Part shown: piece by piece, positions 18,308 through 26,963 of the stretch | How positions within the stretch are numbered: position 1 is the stretch's first letter | Layout: each line of letters opens with the position of its first letter | NCBI RefSeq assembly: GCF_000949425.1 | Contig: NZ_CP010976.1 | Coordinates: forward strand, 2,294,001 to 2,358,000 | Reading direction: 5' to 3' | DNA length: 64,000 bases | DNA from: Paenibacillus sp. IHBB 10380 | Lineage (GTDB): Bacteria > Bacillota > Bacilli > Paenibacillales > Paenibacillaceae | Notes under the pieces: model-generated | Told to the model about the DNA's origin: nothing | The model's input: the letters and a program-made list of their open reading frames with translations, nothing else | Databases searched by the model: none | Translations under genes and position numbers: made by a program

Positions 18308-18399
18308 TCCTTCTTTCCTTTCTTTTACCAGTCGCTTAGCATTTAATCATGCAACTGCCAGTCATATTTAGTTCATAATTCTCATGCCACCAGTCCCTG

Positions 18400-19410
18400 T
18401 TATCTGGCAGAATGAGCTCCCCATCTTGGCAGAATGGATCGTTTTCGATCAGGATAACGCTCTGATATGATTCTACTCAGTCCCATCGCCCTTTCTTCCA
18501 ACACCAGCGCCTTTTCAAACGTAGTGCATAAAGACAGAAGCCGATGTTCAGCAAGCTGTCTTTTACCGTGAATTGATGGCAGTGAAACAGCAAGCTCCTC
18601 TTCCACAATGCTCACAAGCTCCGTATACATACTGTAAACTTCATCTAATCCAGGTAAAATGTTCTTAACTTCCTGCATATACTCTTTAATTTCAGACCGT
18701 GATGAAAGGTACGAATCTACAATATATACAGCTCCCGAGCGGTCAAAGTCTCCTTGCTCAAAAGCTCGTATAAGAAAGCTATACGCATGCCTCCCTGAAG
18801 CAATACATCGATCGGGTAATGTTTTATACATTGTTTCCCAGTCATATAATGCAAGTCTGAGTGATTCCAGTACAGCATCCTGCATGCCGATGTTCACCTT
18901 GTCTCCAAATATCTGACAGTACCAAAAAGGTGTCATATTTATTCCGAAATTATCATATAACACTATTCGACTTTCTTCGGACCAGCCGTCCTGCACATAA
19001 AAGACACGGTCGTCATCGTCATAACCATGAATGACCCCAAATTCAGGAATCCAGTATACTCCGCCCACACCAAGTTCTAAACTTTGCCTCATCCATTGAA
19101 CCGCATCCTTTTGATAGATTTCAAACGAGCTATGTCTTGTTCTCCCAGCATCAAAGACTGTATATATTCCTAAATTATCGATTGCTGGCTTATGCTCAAT
19201 GCCCCACTGCCCATATGCTGTGACCGACATAGGAAGGAGCTTCTGATGTACTGAAAATTTGAATGCCATACCACTAAGTCCTGAAAGCATATATTTAGGT
19301 CCATCAAACCGATTAGCCGCTGTCAAAATGGCATACATAGCATCTGTAAAAGATTTGGATTCCCGCCTCATATGTATGTCCTTAAGTATCATTAGAGTCC
19401 CCCTGTTCAT
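18400..19410 (-). CDS. BtrH/C39-peptidase-fold-like protein, copy 1
   Basis: The 336-residue product aligns over its length with the downstream gene (ESKSFTDAMYAILT, KYMLSGLSGMAFKFSVHQKL, GVIHGYDDDDRVFYVQDG). Here the His of the papain-like pair is kept (IHGYDD) but the Cys position is Ala (GMAF), the reverse of copy 2. Neither paralogue alone has both residues. Its start overlaps the 3' end of the WYL regulator gene by 29 bp, which implies translational coupling. Function unknown. The regulator suggests that expression is controlled by a small ligand or nucleic-acid signal. Confidence 0.55.
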   Translation of the reverse strand: MNRGTLMILKDIHMRRESKSFTDAMYAILTAANRFDGPKYMLSGLSGMAFKFSVHQKLLPMSVTAYGQWGIEHKPAIDNLGIYTVFDAGRTRHSSFEIYQKDAVQWMRQSLELGVGGVYWIPEFGVIHGYDDDDRVFYVQDGWSEESRIVLYDNFGINMTPFWYCQIFGDKVNIGMQDAVLESLRLALYDWETMYKTLPDRCIASGRHAYSFLIRAFEQGDFDRSGAVYIVDSYLSSRSEIKEYMQEVKNILPGLDEVYSMYTELVSIVEEELAVSLPSIHGKRQLAEHRLLSLCTTFEKALVLEERAMGLSRIISERYPDRKRSILPRWGAHSAR

Positions 19411-20302
19411 TTAGCAACTCCAGCATCCCTCTGCATCTGCTGCGTATTTTCTCTCTAAGCCACTTGGGGGCTATAATCTGGCGCCACTCGGAGGTGAGCA
19501 GATGCCCAAGAAACCCATCTGAGTCATAGAACTCTACCTCATATATGTCTTCAGTTGAAGAACAAACCTTGTAACCATACCATATAGAGTCTTGTGGTGG
19601 CACGGCCAGTCGAATTTGTGCCTTGAAAGGCTTGATCTGTTGCGTTCTCCCTTGTTGTCTCCGTTCATCTTCAATGTCTGCTTCAAACTGCCGCTCTGTC
19701 AGATTCAAGCGAAGAATATCAGACAGCCGAAAGGTTTGAAGACGTCCCTGTCCTTCGATGTGGGCAATGACATGATCGTCATCGTAATGACGAGTCAGCT
19801 TAGCAGGACAAATATGCATCTCTTGCTGTACCCCCGCTTGCTCTTGATAGATAATACGTACGATGAGGTGGGCTCTGATGGCATGATCCAGCAGTTCAAT
19901 ATACTGTATTCGGCGGGTATCTACTTCAAATACGGGCAGATAAGCTTCAATATTCAGCTCTTGGTTATCCGTAAAACGATCCAGCAGACTGCCTATCCTC
20001 CGGATCGTATCTGCATTTTCATAATTGTAATGGCTATAACGATATGCTAAATATTTCAGCACCCGGTTTTCTTCTTCCGTTATGTATAAGAGGGGTAATA
20101 TGAAGCTGTCATCTTCATAGCAGTATCCACGTTGTTTTGCTATATATTGCACTGGAGCACGAAGGGATGCCGCCAGATATTCAATGTCCCGCTGCGCTTG
20201 CCGCTTCGATATTTCGAAATGCTCTGCCAAATGATTGCTGTTCGGATAACTTCCCGCCCTGATTTGTTGATCAAACCATTGAATGCGATGCATATGGCTC
20301 AA
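19382..20302 (-). CDS. WYL-domain transcriptional regulator (YafY-like)
   Basis: I chose the TTG at 20302 because GGGGAG lies about 10 nt upstream; an ATG at 20293 is a close alternative, and the frame is open farther upstream to 20365. An N-terminal HTH (HLAEHFEISKRQAQRDIEYL) is followed by the WYL-type domain at about residues 120-210. In that domain the usual Trp-Tyr-Leu core is diverged (IRAHLIVRIIYQEQ.. HICPAKLTRHYDDDHVIAHI). A C-terminal extension follows. WYL regulators sense ligands or single-stranded nucleic acids and often control defence or stress genes. Here the only visible targets are the two BtrH-like genes behind it. An inverted repeat upstream is a candidate operator. Confidence 0.8.
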   Translation of the reverse strand: MSHMHRIQWFDQQIRAGSYPNSNHLAEHFEISKRQAQRDIEYLAASLRAPVQYIAKQRGYCYEDDSFILPLLYITEEENRVLKYLAYRYSHYNYENADTIRRIGSLLDRFTDNQELNIEAYLPVFEVDTRRIQYIELLDHAIRAHLIVRIIYQEQAGVQQEMHICPAKLTRHYDDDHVIAHIEGQGRLQTFRLSDILRLNLTERQFEADIEDERRQQGRTQQIKPFKAQIRLAVPPQDSIWYGYKVCSSTEDIYEVEFYDSDGFLGHLLTSEWRQIIAPKWLREKIRSRCRGMLELLNEQGDSNDT

Positions 20303-20362
20303 GAAAACATTCTCCCCTTCATGTTGGTATCTTCGATTACACAATATATTACTATAATGAAA

Positions 20363-20418
20363 CAAGGGTGCCTAGTTGCACCTAAATGCATAATGCATGA
20401 GGACAATTGGCACCCTTG
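20363..20418. promoter_or_regulatory. nested inverted repeat upstream of the WYL regulator
   Basis: CAAGGGTGCC (20363-20372) and GGCACCCTTG (20409-20418) are perfect 10-bp arms. Inside, GTTGCACC adds another GGTGC half-site, and ATGCATAATGCAT forms a central palindrome. The element lies between the WYL gene and the end of the zinc-ribbon gene. It may be the regulator's operator or a terminator for the zinc-ribbon gene, but no T-run follows. Confidence 0.45.
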
Positions 20419-20422
20419 AGTA

Positions 20423-20617
20423 CTATTTCACTTCATCGATGGCATCTACTTTAGCTTGTGGTGCCTTGTCGCAGCGTTTACATACCTTAACAGCTGTCCC
20501 ATCGGTTTTTGTTCTTGGATAGAGCAGCTTAATTCGCGTGCTCTGGCAGATCGGGCATGTGCCGCGGCCTCGTGATGGTAAGCTCCAGAGCACATGCCCT
20601 CGTTTTGTCTTCGCCAT
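20423..20617 (-). CDS. small zinc-ribbon protein
   Basis: I placed the start at 20617 (MAKTKRGHVLW) because GAGGA lies about 10 nt upstream; an in-frame ATG 15 nt farther upstream has no such site. The 64-residue product contains two CxxC knuckles (CPICQSTRIKLLY and VCKRCDKA) separated by 23 residues, a typical treble-clef or zinc-ribbon spacing. A nucleic-acid or protein adaptor role is likely for such proteins, but no specific function is known. It lies upstream of the WYL regulator in the same orientation. Confidence 0.75.
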   Translation of the reverse strand: MAKTKRGHVLWSLPSRGRGTCPICQSTRIKLLYPRTKTDGTAVKVCKRCDKAPQAKVDAIDEVK

Positions 20618-20797
20618 GAATATGTTCCTCATTTCAGCAATTTAAATGTTACTTCTGAATTATAGAACAATTGGTACGACATAAAATGTCGTATTAAATT
20701 ATTGCTATATTACTTCAGATTTATATCAGTTCAAATCGCTGATCCACATGAATCATGTCATTAAGGAACTCCGTCGTTTCTCTGAGGTTTTTACGGG

Positions 20798-21047
20798 CTA
20801 CTCGATACTTTTGTTCCCTAAATAGTCGGATAATTTAACCATTGCCATCTGCAGCCCCGTTATGCCAAAGAAAAATAAAATCATGCCGACTACATTACCT
20901 GTAATACTTTTGGTAGCATTAAAAGGAGTGTTGGAGTAGAAGAAGCGCACTAATCATTAGCAACACAAACAGTAGTCCGAATGCCTGATAACCATAACGA
21001 TGAACCAGTGATGTAATTCGTTCATCTTCAATCCGTCTTCTCATCAT
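20798..21047 (-). pseudogene. fragmented small membrane protein gene
   Basis: An ATG at 21047 opens MMRRRIEDERITSLVHRYGY, then QAFGLLFVLLMISALLLLQ, and stops. A different frame continues GNVVGMILFFFGITGLQMAM.. VKLSDYLGNKSIE to a stop at 20798. Together they make a small membrane protein with at least two transmembrane helices, broken by a frameshift. It overlaps the end of the XRE relic upstream, the usual XRE-plus-membrane-protein pairing. Confidence 0.6.
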
Positions 21048-21110
21048 CTTCCTCCCAGAATAAGTCGTTTAACGTTTTATCCAACACCTTACAGATCGCA
21101 ACACACCTCT
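21028..21110 (-). pseudogene. C-terminal fragment of an XRE-family regulator
   Basis: CKVLDKTLNDLFWEEDDEKT before a stop is the characteristic end of short YgzD-like XRE regulators (IAKVLDKTLNDLFWE). The upstream part is degraded, with frame changes. Confidence 0.65.
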
Positions 21111-21170
21111 TGTAGAGGCGGGCTGCACTTTTTTCTTGGCTTTACTAGTTTGGGTAGCGTAACCTGTTAC

Positions 21171-21215
21171 TCGTAACGAAGGGCTTCGATTGGACCCAAA
21201 ATCCCCGAACAGACT
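21171..21215 (-). pseudogene. C-terminal scrap of a MacB/FtsX-type ABC permease
   Basis: The minus strand reads GILGPIEALRYE-stop. The ending DPIEALRYE is typical of FtsX/MacB-family permeases. Nothing else of the gene is recognisable nearby. Confidence 0.45.
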
Positions 21216-21342
21216 CTAGCGAGTTCAGCGATTTTCTATCGAGAATACACGTATTCAAATTCTTATGAATGCTTAATATGAGCGCCAACAAAGACCCACT
21301 TTGAATTGCATTTTATAGGAGGCAGGGGACAAATCCCTTCCC

Positions 21343-22386
21343 TTATGCATCTTCCTCCCGAACACCAAGTGCAATATTTTTCTCCTTGAACCGAGTATTA
21401 TGAGAGGACACGTAAGCGACTTCGTCCGCGCTCGGCTCCATATAAAGCTTGGCGCTGTTTACGGCAAAGGCCGCATCGGTAAACGCTCCAGCAATCAAGT
21501 AAAGCTTCGTTTCGTAGTCTACAAAGTCTCCAGCGGCGAAAATCCCGGGTATATTCGTAGCCAACTTGTTGTTGACTTTGACGTTCCGTTCGCCCATGTC
21601 CAACCCCCATTCACGGATTGCTCCGAAATCCACCTTCAATCCGTGGTTGACAATAACTGTATCCACGCTGAACTGCTCTGTTTCCCCAGTCTCCACATGG
21701 CTAATCGTCACCTGCTCAATCGTCTTGCCATCTTTGCTGTGCAATTGGGTGACTGCATAAGGCGTTCTAAGGTTGACAGAGGATTGTTTCATGCGTACAA
21801 CGTTTTTCTCGTGTCCACCAAATTGATCGCGACGATGTACAATTGTAACGCTGGCAGCCAGAGGCTCCAGCTCATTCGCCCAATCCACCGCCGAGTCACC
21901 GCCGCCAGATATCAGGACATGCTTACCGCGAAACGGCTCAAGTTCCTGCACCGTATAATGTAAATTGGTCACCTCATAACGATCTGCTCCTTCAATGTCC
22001 AGCTTCGCCATCTTCAGAATACCGTAGCCGATGGTGAGAATGACAGTTTTTGTCCAATGCTGTTCCCCCGATTCTGCCGTAAGCAGAAAGGTTCCATCCT
22101 CTAACCGCTCAAAGTTCACAATCTGCTGTCCAAATATAATCGTCGGATCAAAAGTACGCGCTTGTTGCGCCAACTGAGTAATTAATTGCTCACACAGGAT
22201 CGGCGTCACGCCGCCGACATCCCATATCATTTTCTCTGGGTAGATTAGCATTCTTCCCCCAAGCTCCTCCTTAGCTTCAATTAACTTGGTCTTCAAATCA
22301 CGCATGCCGCTGTAGAATGCAGCATACATCCCCGCTGGCCCGCCGCCAACTATCGTTATATCATATAACTCCAATGATTTCGTCAT
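21343..22386 (-). CDS. ferredoxin/flavodoxin--NADP(+) reductase, thioredoxin-reductase-like (YumC type)
   Basis: I chose the ATG at 22386 because GGAGGA sits 7 nt upstream. The 347-residue product starts with the FAD dinucleotide-binding motif [13 protein letters not shown] and has an NADPH-binding motif ([14 protein letters not shown], about residues 155-168) and a C-terminal FAD motif ([11 protein letters not shown], about 294-304). It lacks the CxxC disulfide of thioredoxin reductase, which identifies the YumC-type ferredoxin-NADP reductase group. It transfers electrons from NADPH to ferredoxin or flavodoxin. Next to siderophore-binding genes it may also support ferric-siderophore reduction (inference). 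A terminator separates it from the upstream AraC-SBP gene. Confidence 0.9.
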   Translation of the reverse strand: MTKSLELYDITIVGGGPAGMYAAFYSGMRDLKTKLIEAKEELGGRMLIYPEKMIWDVGGVTPILCEQLITQLAQQARTFDPTIIFGQQIVNFERLEDGTFLLTAESGEQHWTKTVILTIGYGILKMAKLDIEGADRYEVTNLHYTVQELEPFRGKHVLISGGGDSAVDWANELEPLAASVTIVHRRDQFGGHEKNVVRMKQSSVNLRTPYAVTQLHSKDGKTIEQVTISHVETGETEQFSVDTVIVNHGLKVDFGAIREWGLDMGERNVKVNNKLATNIPGIFAAGDFVDYETKLYLIAGAFTDAAFAVNSAKLYMEPSADEVAYVSSHNTRFKEKNIALGVREEDA

Positions 22387-22450
22387 GATACGTTCCTCCA
22401 GTATGTAGTTTCTAATTTGTCTTGATGTAAGAGTCCCCACGCTTTATGCT

Positions 22451-22499
22451 CAAAAAATGACTATTCCGCTGGATCGGCTACGACCGTAGGAATAGCCAT
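22451..22499 (-). terminator. rho-independent terminator of AraC-SBP gene 1
   Basis: On the minus strand ATGGCTATTCC pairs with GGAATAGTCAT (one G-T pair) across a 21-nt loop and is followed by TTTTTT, 10 bp after the stop codon. Confidence 0.7.
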
Positions 22500-22508
22500 T
22501 TGCTACTG

Positions 22509-24479
22509 TTACTCTGCCATAATTTCCGGGAACTTAACTAGCAATTTATCACTGGTGTTGGCATCATCATAGTTCCATTTGGTCTCCACAAAATGAATTT
22601 TATTATTCTTCACCTGTGGTAATCCACTCCAGAGAGGTTTCTTCAACAAATCATTAAAAGTGTTCTTCGCATCTTTATTCGAAGGATAAAGTACAAACAG
22701 ATGGTCTCCGACCAGTTGATCATGCATTACTTCCTCAGTAATCTCAATATAAGGACCATTATTCGGTTGCAATGCCTCAACGGTAGGAGACATTTTGAAA
22801 CCAAGTGGCTGATACAGTAAATCCGCTATTCCGCCAGTCTTCATAATATACATGGCCTTATTCCAATAGTAGATTAATATAACCGCTGTTTCGCCTTCCT
22901 TCACTTTCCCTTGCTCCCGCAACTGCTGCCACATGGCTTCGGCTTTATGGTCATATTCCGCCAACCATCGCTCTGCTTCAGCCTTTTTCCCGACGATATC
23001 TGCTACAATCGGAAATCTTTCCTTCAATGGTAACATCCCATCAAATACAACGGTGGGGGAAATTTTAGATGCCTTATCGTATTCGTTATCCAATACATAA
23101 CTTAGCAACGTTAGATCGGGTTGTAGGGCAAGTACCTTCTCGAAGTTGGTCGGATATCCTATATCTTCAGCGGGATTCTTCTCCTGGTATAAATCTCCAG
23201 AGTCCGCAATAAATCGACGATCAATACCGATAGGCTCAATACCAAGCGCCCACAAATCTCCCATATTGTTTCCCTGTAGCACAATTCGCTGTGGATCCAA
23301 CGGAATATCTACGATATGCCCCTGACTGTCTGTATAGCTTCTTGTCGTCGCTGGAGTCGATTGCTCTGGAACTTGCGTCTCCACAGCGTTCTGACTTGGT
23401 GCCGCTACTTCCGCATTCCCTGCATTCGTGCTTGTTGTTGCTGTCGAACAGGCACTGAGCACTAGCGTGATACACAGCAATAATGTTGCTGACATTGATG
23501 TTGATCTTGATCCTCTGTACATAGGTAAATCTCCTTCTTCTCTGTATTGATAATGATTTTCATAATCATCACCAATATAACGCCGAGACTTAGGACGAAC
23601 AATAGCAGATCCGGAACTGGAACAGGGCAATTTCGGAACCAGCTTCCCTTCACGATATTGCGCCTTGAACAATACGGGCGATAAGTCGTAATATTTCTTG
23701 AAGCTACGGCTTAGCGCATGCCCATCCGGATAACCGACACGTTCAGCTATCTCTTGCAACGTAGCTTCTGTATCCATTAATAGCCGTGCTGCTTTGTTCA
23801 TTCGAACCTCTGTCAAAAATCGGATTGGGCTGTCGTTCAACCTGCTCTTGAACAGCTTGCTTAAATATCTTGTACTGCAATCAAATAGCTGCGCTATCGT
23901 ATCAAGCGTAATAGGCTCCATATAACGTTCGTTCATATAACGAATCGCTTGCGCCACTAGATCCGGCCTAGCAGACTCGACTCCTTGGCGCTGCATCTGC
24001 CACAATAGCTCATGGAGAAACTGATAGAATAGCACCTTCACATGAAGCTTCTCCAACGGCTCGAGCTGAATCCAATCTTCAAGCATACACTCGACCTTAT
24101 CCATTAATGAGACCGGATACAGGGGAGCAAAGCCATACTGAAGCTGGAAGGGATTTTCCCTTTCCATGAGCCGCACGAGTTCCTGACTGGCAGATAGCGA
24201 CAGCCTAGCTTTGTACAATATCATATAATATTCGAACATCTCGTCAGCTACGATGTCCAGACACACACCTTTACCGCCATGAAACACATGGAATCGATTC
24301 ACAGCATGTAGGGATCCGTCTAGGCACACCTGTGCGCTGCCGCGAACTGTATACAGAAAGGCGCTTGTCGGTAGTCGATAAGCAAGTAACTCTTCCCCAA
24401 GCTCCATAACAATATGGCGCACATCGATCACCTTAATTGATGCATGATTCCACAATTTGAGATGCTCGCTTAGCCTCAT
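22509..24479 (-). CDS. AraC regulator in frame with siderophore-binding lipoprotein, copy 1
   Basis: The single 656-codon ORF has three parts. Residues 1-275 are an AraC-type regulator: a cupin-like sensor with FHVFHGGKG, and two HTH motifs at about 190-275 (ITLDTIAQLFDCSTRYLSKL, then LQEIAERVGY). Residues 300-319 are the translation of a Fur box and a ribosome binding site (YENHYQYREEGDL). From Met320 a complete lipoprotein follows, with a signal peptide and lipobox LSAC (Cys344). It continues as a periplasmic-binding-protein-2 domain (PQRIVLQGNNMGDLWALG..), the FeuA/FhuD-like ferric-siderophore family. The ATG at 23522 has AAGGAG 8 nt upstream, so the lipoprotein is probably also made by itself (337 aa). 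The full-length product would place the regulator inside and the binding domain outside the cell. A Fur-box-like palindrome lies upstream. Confidence 0.85.
   Translation of the reverse strand: MRLSEHLKLWNHASIKVIDVRHIVMELGEELLAYRLPTSAFLYTVRGSAQVCLDGSLHAVNRFHVFHGGKGVCLDIVADEMFEYYMILYKARLSLSASQELVRLMERENPFQLQYGFAPLYPVSLMDKVECMLEDWIQLEPLEKLHVKVLFYQFLHELLWQMQRQGVESARPDLVAQAIRYMNERYMEPITLDTIAQLFDCSTRYLSKLFKSRLNDSPIRFLTEVRMNKAARLLMDTEATLQEIAERVGYPDGHALSRSFKKYYDLSPVLFKAQYREGKLVPKLPCSSSGSAIVRPKSRRYIGDDYENHYQYREEGDLPMYRGSRSTSMSATLLLCITLVLSACSTATTSTNAGNAEVAAPSQNAVETQVPEQSTPATTRSYTDSQGHIVDIPLDPQRIVLQGNNMGDLWALGIEPIGIDRRFIADSGDLYQEKNPAEDIGYPTNFEKVLALQPDLTLLSYVLDNEYDKASKISPTVVFDGMLPLKERFPIVADIVGKKAEAERWLAEYDHKAEAMWQQLREQGKVKEGETAVILIYYWNKAMYIMKTGGIADLLYQPLGFKMSPTVEALQPNNGPYIEITEEVMHDQLVGDHLFVLYPSNKDAKNTFNDLLKKPLWSGLPQVKNNKIHFVETKWNYDDANTSDKLLVKFPEIMAE
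23522..23568 (-). promoter_or_regulatory. intragenic Fur box and ribosome binding site, copy 1
   Basis: TGATTATGAAAATCATTATC on the minus strand (around 23549-23568) matches the GATAATGATAATCATTATC Fur consensus well. AAGGAG follows, 8 nt before the internal ATG at 23522. All of it is coding sequence of the long ORF. Confidence 0.75.
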
Positions 24480-24540
24480 CGCATCATTTCATTCCCTTCC
24501 ACCGCAAATATCCTGATTTTTGCTCTCATCATCACTTCAA

Positions 24541-24561
24541 TGATAACAATTATCATTATCA
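24541..24561. promoter_or_regulatory. Fur box upstream of AraC-SBP gene 1
   Basis: TGATAACAATTATCATTATC is a close match to the Fur consensus, 62 bp upstream of the start codon. Confidence 0.8.
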
Positions 24562-24751
24562 GTATATCATCAAAATATCTTTCCTACATCGTCGTTTTAA
24601 TCTGACTGATGCTATCATAGGCCTTCAATTTCTCACTGATGAAAAGTCGCGAGCTTCTGGAGATAATTCTCCTATAAAATGTCGGGTTTGATTTCGTGAA
24701 CTATATAAGCTAAGGTATTGCCAAAATCGATGATGCGATTGGATCGGGCTG

Positions 24752-26716
24752 TTACGACTTCGATTTCTCTATCAGCCAGTCAGCCAGTTCTTCGACTTGG
24801 GTTAGCAATGCGATTGGATCTTGGAACCATGAGCGTTCTTCATCCCAAATATACACGCGATCATTCTTGATAGCATCCAATTTACCCCATATAGGATCAG
24901 CCTTGTACTCTTCCAGCGTCTTGTTGCCTGTTAGCACAGTATAATCACCAGAGAAATCGGATAATACTTCCAAGGACAACTTGTGATATTTCTCCTTCAT
25001 AATTTCGGCGGTGACAGCAGCTGGCGGTTTGAGGCCCAGTCCCTCGTAGATGGCTCGTCCTCCCCGTCCAGAGATTTTACCGAACACAAATACTAAGCCA
25101 TCGTACTCCTGTAGTACGCTAATCGTTGCTCCCTGCGGAAGTACCTTCTCTACCTTGGCTTTCGCTACGTTAACGCGGGCGTCATAGTCTGTAAGCCAAG
25201 CGATTGCTTCTTCCTGATGACCGAGCAGCTCGCCGAAATATGTCACTTCCTCATGAATATTTTTGAATTTATTATAAGGAACAACAACTGTAGGCGCTAT
25301 CTTGCTATAACTTTCATAGACATCCTCTTTCCTGTTTAAAGTAATAATTAGGTCAGGCTCCAACGCTATTATTTTTTCCATAGATTCACCAATATCCTCA
25401 ATACCTGCTACCTTATCTTTGATATAAGGGTTATCCATAAGAAGTTTTGACGAACCGACTGGAGTTTCTCCCAGAGCAACTAGACTACCAAGATAGTCTA
25501 CCGCCACAATCCGCTGCGGATTTACCGGAATCTCAACATCTCCAAATAAGGTAGATACCGATTTGGTTTCCCCGTTACTCGTTGATTCAGCCTGATTCGC
25601 CGCTCCTCCCTGATTCGTTTCTACTTGCTGAACCTTTGTCCCATTGCTCTGTCCATTGGCCGCATTTGTATTCGTCCCTCCTGTACTGCAAGCACTGAGC
25701 AGCAGCGTTAGACAGAACAACAAGGTAGCTGCCATAGATGATTTTGACCTTTTATACACCGTAAAATCCCCTTTCTCTCTATACTGATAATGATTTTCAT
25801 CCTCATTAGCAATATATCGTTGATCGAAACGATTCACAATGGAGTATTTTAGCGATTTATTTGCAGAATGTTGTATATTGTCGCTAACATGCTTACGCTT
25901 TTTGTACTGACCCGGAGCTATTCCCACATGCTTTTTAAACATCCGATTGAAATAAAATAGATCTGGATAGCCCACACTGGCGGCAACCTCCTGCAAAGTG
26001 GCATCCGTCGTCAGCAACAATTCCTGTGCCTTGTCCATTCTTAGCTTAATCAAAAAATAAATCGGGCTACTCCCCGTCTGATCCTTAAACTTTCTGGATA
26101 AATATTGTGGACTATAATTTAACAGATTCGCCATGGTCTCAATGGTGATCGTCTGGTGGTAGTGCTCCGTCATGTAACGAATAGCTTGCTCCGATAAATT
26201 CGGAAGGCTCGTTTCAATGCCCTGCCCCTGGATTTGCCACAACAATTCATAGACGAATTGATAGAACAGCGATTTAGTATGCAGCTTCTCCAACGCCTCC
26301 GGTCGGCTCCATTCGTTATGCATCTGCTTTATCTTGTTCAGCAAGTTAACCGGATATTGCGGAGTGAACGCATATTGCTGTTGAAACGGATTATCCCGTT
26401 CCAATATAAGATGCAGCTTCTGGTGGAACGGAGGAGGCAACGATGCTTTGTACAGAATCAGATAAAATTCAAGCTCCTCTCCTGATTCAATATCTAGACA
26501 GGCACCTTTTCCGCCATGCAGCACATGAAACCCTCGGACTATACTCACATGACCATCCAGGCAAATTTGTCCGCTACCTCGCGTCGTAAATAAGAAGGCA
26601 CTGGCAGGTAACCGATAAGCTCGCAACTTCTTTTTGAACTCTATTACCATATGACGAACGTCCATAACGTGGATGTTCGCTTGATTCCACAATAGAATAT
26701 GATCTTTTATACTCAT
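24752..26716 (-). CDS. AraC regulator in frame with siderophore-binding lipoprotein, copy 2
   Basis: The 654-codon ORF has the same layout as its neighbours. An AraC sensor contains FHVLHGGKG. The two-HTH domain is at about residues 190-275 (ITIETMANLLNYSPQYLSRK, LQEVAASVGYPDLFYF). The translated Fur box reads DENHYQY. At residue 320 a GTG (25759), with AAGGGGA 7 nt before it, can start a lipoprotein with lipobox LSAC (Cys343). It continues into a Peripla_BP_2 domain (VEIPVNPQRIVAVDYLGSLV.. APTVVVPYN). This domain is closer to the stand-alone binding protein at 31066-32079 than to copy 1, sharing for example SGRGGRAIYEGLGLKPPAAV-like and DPIALLTQ-like stretches. The substrate is probably a ferric siderophore. 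Confidence 0.85.
   Translation of the reverse strand: MSIKDHILLWNQANIHVMDVRHMVIEFKKKLRAYRLPASAFLFTTRGSGQICLDGHVSIVRGFHVLHGGKGACLDIESGEELEFYLILYKASLPPPFHQKLHLILERDNPFQQQYAFTPQYPVNLLNKIKQMHNEWSRPEALEKLHTKSLFYQFVYELLWQIQGQGIETSLPNLSEQAIRYMTEHYHQTITIETMANLLNYSPQYLSRKFKDQTGSSPIYFLIKLRMDKAQELLLTTDATLQEVAASVGYPDLFYFNRMFKKHVGIAPGQYKKRKHVSDNIQHSANKSLKYSIVNRFDQRYIANEDENHYQYREKGDFTVYKRSKSSMAATLLFCLTLLLSACSTGGTNTNAANGQSNGTKVQQVETNQGGAANQAESTSNGETKSVSTLFGDVEIPVNPQRIVAVDYLGSLVALGETPVGSSKLLMDNPYIKDKVAGIEDIGESMEKIIALEPDLIITLNRKEDVYESYSKIAPTVVVPYNKFKNIHEEVTYFGELLGHQEEAIAWLTDYDARVNVAKAKVEKVLPQGATISVLQEYDGLVFVFGKISGRGGRAIYEGLGLKPPAAVTAEIMKEKYHKLSLEVLSDFSGDYTVLTGNKTLEEYKADPIWGKLDAIKNDRVYIWDEERSWFQDPIALLTQVEELADWLIEKSKS
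25759..25805 (-). promoter_or_regulatory. intragenic Fur box and ribosome binding site, copy 2
   Basis: TGAGGATGAAAATCATTATC on the minus strand (right half strong, left half weaker) is followed by AAGGGGA and the GTG at 25759. It sits within the open reading frame. Confidence 0.65.
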
Positions 26717-26794
26717 CTTACGATTTCAATCCCTTTCCTCATTATTCCGTATGCCGTCGCTCTATGATATCACCTTTGCAACAACTGTTTTTAT

Positions 26795-26815
26795 TATAAA
26801 TGATAATCATTCTCT
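26795..26815. promoter_or_regulatory. Fur box upstream of AraC-SBP gene 2
   Basis: ATAAATGATAATCATTCTCT contains the strong TGATAATCATT core of a Fur box, about 80 bp before the start. Confidence 0.7.
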
Positions 26816-26882
26816 CTCATAGTTCGATCATTACATTCTGGGAAAAGAGTTTCTCTAAAGTATTAGGTATTGATAGACACAA

Positions 26883-26926
26883 AGAAGCCGGGTACCTTCT
26901 TTCGGAAGGTACCCGGCTTTTTCTTC
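26883..26926. terminator. strong hairpin terminator
   Basis: AAGCCGGGTACCTTC pairs with GAAGGTACCCGGCTT around a short loop, followed by TTTTTC on the + strand. It lies downstream of AraC-SBP gene 3 and upstream of gene 2, separating the two transcription units. Confidence 0.75.
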
Positions 26927-26963
26927 GCACAGAAAGATGTTTTCTCACATCAATCATATCGAT

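Noticed and set aside
21400-21963. 187-codon plus-strand ORF within the ferredoxin-NADP reductase gene
   Set aside because: Antisense shadow of a well-supported gene, with no ribosome binding site or domain.
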